In this document: positions 62,871 to 64,000 of the stretch, in pieces
Numbering within the stretch: the stretch's first letter is position 1
How the letters are laid out: every line of letters begins with the position of its first letter
Assembly: GCF_030165005.1 (NCBI RefSeq)
Contig: NZ_JASNNW010000001.1
Coordinates: forward strand, 1-64,000
Source: Blastococcus capsensis
GTDB taxonomy: Bacteria > Actinomycetota > Actinomycetes > Mycobacteriales > Geodermatophilaceae
Direction of reading: 5' to 3'
Length of the DNA stretch: 64,000 nucleotides
Program-made: the position numbers and the translations under genes
The notes under the pieces: model-generated
What the model saw: only the letters and a program-made list of their open reading frames with translations
What the model was told of the DNA's origin: nothing
The model's database searches: none

Positions 62871-63941
62871 TCACGGTGGATCCCCGGATCCCGTGCGCTG
62901 CGCGCGATCCAGGACGGCGAAGGTCCGCTCGGCCATCAGGCCGGCGTCCATCTCGCGGACCGCGCGCCGGCGGGCCCGGGTGCCCAGGACCGCGCGGCGG
63001 CCGGGATCGGACAACACGGCGGTGAGCGCCGCGGACAGCGCCGTCACGTCACCGGGCGGGACGACCAGGGCGTCCTCCCCCACGGCCACGGCCACGTCCC
63101 CCACGTCGGTCGCCACGCACGGCAGGCCCTCGGCCATCGCCTCGAGCAGTACCAGGGGCAGGGCTTCATGGCGTGAGGACAGGCAGAACACGTCGAGGCC
63201 GGCGAGAAACACGCGGACGTCGGTCACGAAGCCGCAGAAGGTCACCGGCAGCCCAGCCGCCGCGGCGCGCAGCGCGGCCTCGTCCCGACCGGCACCCCCG
63301 ATGACCGCCTCCACCGGCCTCCCGTCCGCGACCAACGACCGGACCGCCTGGATCAGGACGTCGAAGCCCTTCTGCCCGGTCAGCCGGCCGAGTGCCCCGA
63401 CCCGGGGCACCAAGCGGCCGGCCGGTCCGCTGGGGACGGCGGGGACGGCGACACCGTTGGGGACGACGTGCACCCGCTCGGCGGCCACGCCCAGCTCGGA
63501 CGTCACCTGCCGGCGGCCCTCCACCGAGGGGCTCACCACGGCCGCAAGGCGCCGGTACAGCGCCGCGAGCGCGCTCCGTCGCTCCCCGGACCCGGTGTCC
63601 CCGGCCAGGTGGAGGACCCCCACGGTCGGCGCGACCGCGAGCCCGGCGGCGAGGGCGGCTGCGTTGGAGGGCGGGTCCACGAGGTTGACCGCCACGACGT
63701 CCGGATGCCGCGCCGCGACGGCGGCGCGGATCGCCGGGGCCTCGGGCCGGTGCCGGGCCAGCGGCACGGCGGTGAGCCGGTCCGACGGGACCATCGCGGC
63801 GAAGCGTTCGGCCACGGGCTCGGCGCAGACCAGTGAGGCCGCCCACCCGTTGGCCTCCGCCCGCCCCATCAGGTGGGTCAGGTACACCTCGGCACCGCCC
63901 CAGGCGTCGCTGTCGGCGACGAAGCAGACGCGGGGACTCAC
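62871..63941 (-). CDS. glycosyltransferase family 4 protein
   Basis: A 356-residue GT4 (GT-B fold) enzyme. N-terminal domain: CFVADSDAWGGAEVYLTHLMGRAEANGW (acceptor side, with the glycine loop). C-terminal nucleotide-sugar domain: VHVVPNGVAVPAVP, GALGRLTGQKGFDVLIQAVRSL, CGFVTDVRVFLAGLDVFCLSSRHEALPLVLLEAMAEGLPCVATDVG with the E-x7-E motif, and VVPPGDVTAL. It transfers a sugar with retention of configuration, probably to a cell-surface polysaccharide or lipid; the acceptor is unknown. GTG 63941 overlaps the stop of the upstream gene, so it belongs to an operon entering from the right. Confidence 0.92.
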   Translation of the reverse strand: MSPRVCFVADSDAWGGAEVYLTHLMGRAEANGWAASLVCAEPVAERFAAMVPSDRLTAVPLARHRPEAPAIRAAVAARHPDVVAVNLVDPPSNAAALAAGLAVAPTVGVLHLAGDTGSGERRSALAALYRRLAAVVSPSVEGRRQVTSELGVAAERVHVVPNGVAVPAVPSGPAGRLVPRVGALGRLTGQKGFDVLIQAVRSLVADGRPVEAVIGGAGRDEAALRAAAAGLPVTFCGFVTDVRVFLAGLDVFCLSSRHEALPLVLLEAMAEGLPCVATDVGDVAVAVGEDALVVPPGDVTALSAALTAVLSDPGRRAVLGTRARRRAVREMDAGLMAERTFAVLDRAQRTGSGDPP

Positions 63942-64000
63942 CCGACCCCCTCGTCGAGCAGGTCGCGGGCTGCCGCGAGCACGTCCGCGGGGCGGACCGA
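63938..64000 (-). CDS. 3' end of a gene entering from the right edge
   Basis: About 20 codons, ending RPADVLAAARDLLDEGVG and a TGA that overlaps the glycosyltransferase GTG (GTGA). Too short for identification; by context probably another sugar-transfer or polysaccharide gene. Confidence 0.5.
   Translation of the reverse strand, partial: SVRPADVLAAARDLLDEGVG

Overview
The window is very GC-rich DNA with GTG starts, many 4-base GTGA stop/start overlaps and a Pup-proteasome locus, so it comes from an actinobacterium. Gene order closely follows several Mycobacterium tuberculosis blocks: prcBA, pafA, pafBC, tatAC, helY, 5'-3' exonuclease, pepE; lnt/ppm, fxsA, rbpA; pgsA-like, DUF881, small basic protein, DUF881, gcvH, garA, ftsR, DUF151, merR, gcvP. 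Overall character suggests Geodermatophilaceae (Blastococcus, Modestobacter or Geodermatophilus). That family-level call is inference.

Layout. 1-1112: end of an ISL3-family insertion sequence that has removed the 5' part of an endonuclease VII-like gene lying directly before prcB. 1109-14018: proteasome subunits, Pup ligase, the DNA-damage regulators PafB/PafC, twin-arginine translocase and the HelY helicase. 14107-19137: exonuclease, Xaa-Pro peptidase, Lrp regulator, and a radical SAM protein whose Fe-S cysteine motif is split by a 164-residue mini-intein and which sits behind a LexA-type SOS box. 19145-24458: an unknown recombinase-like gene, then ligase, acyltransferase and amidohydrolase genes. 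25032-34452: lipoprotein acylation and mannosylation (lnt, ppm), RbpA, thymidine kinase, transport and lipid genes. 34453-36842: a degraded zone containing a good match to the XerCD dif site (34887-34914), a 5'-truncated VapC gene and two genes with single-base frameshifts. 37169-45131: membrane peptidase, GH65 phosphorylase with beta-phosphoglucomutase, pantothenate kinase. 45276-54681: glycine cleavage genes around the GarA/FtsR regulators and a phospholipid/DUF881 block. 54795-60909: EF-G2, then a folate block (folD, pabBC, fchA-like, 5-formyl-THF cyclo-ligase) in which folD is internally deleted and the fchA-like gene truncated. 61163-64000: a hendecad coiled-coil protein, a small hypothetical gene and a glycosyltransferase.

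The most unusual signals are these. (1) The dif site places the window at the replication terminus. (2) A 16-20 bp intergenic sequence (core TGTTGGGGATAACGGT) occurs three times, at 20002, 37096 and 57856, and all three copies have the same orientation relative to dif. (3) A mini-intein with a homing-endonuclease relic sits inside a radical SAM Fe-S motif. (4) The folate block carries two gene remnants. No tRNA, rRNA or CRISPR array was seen.
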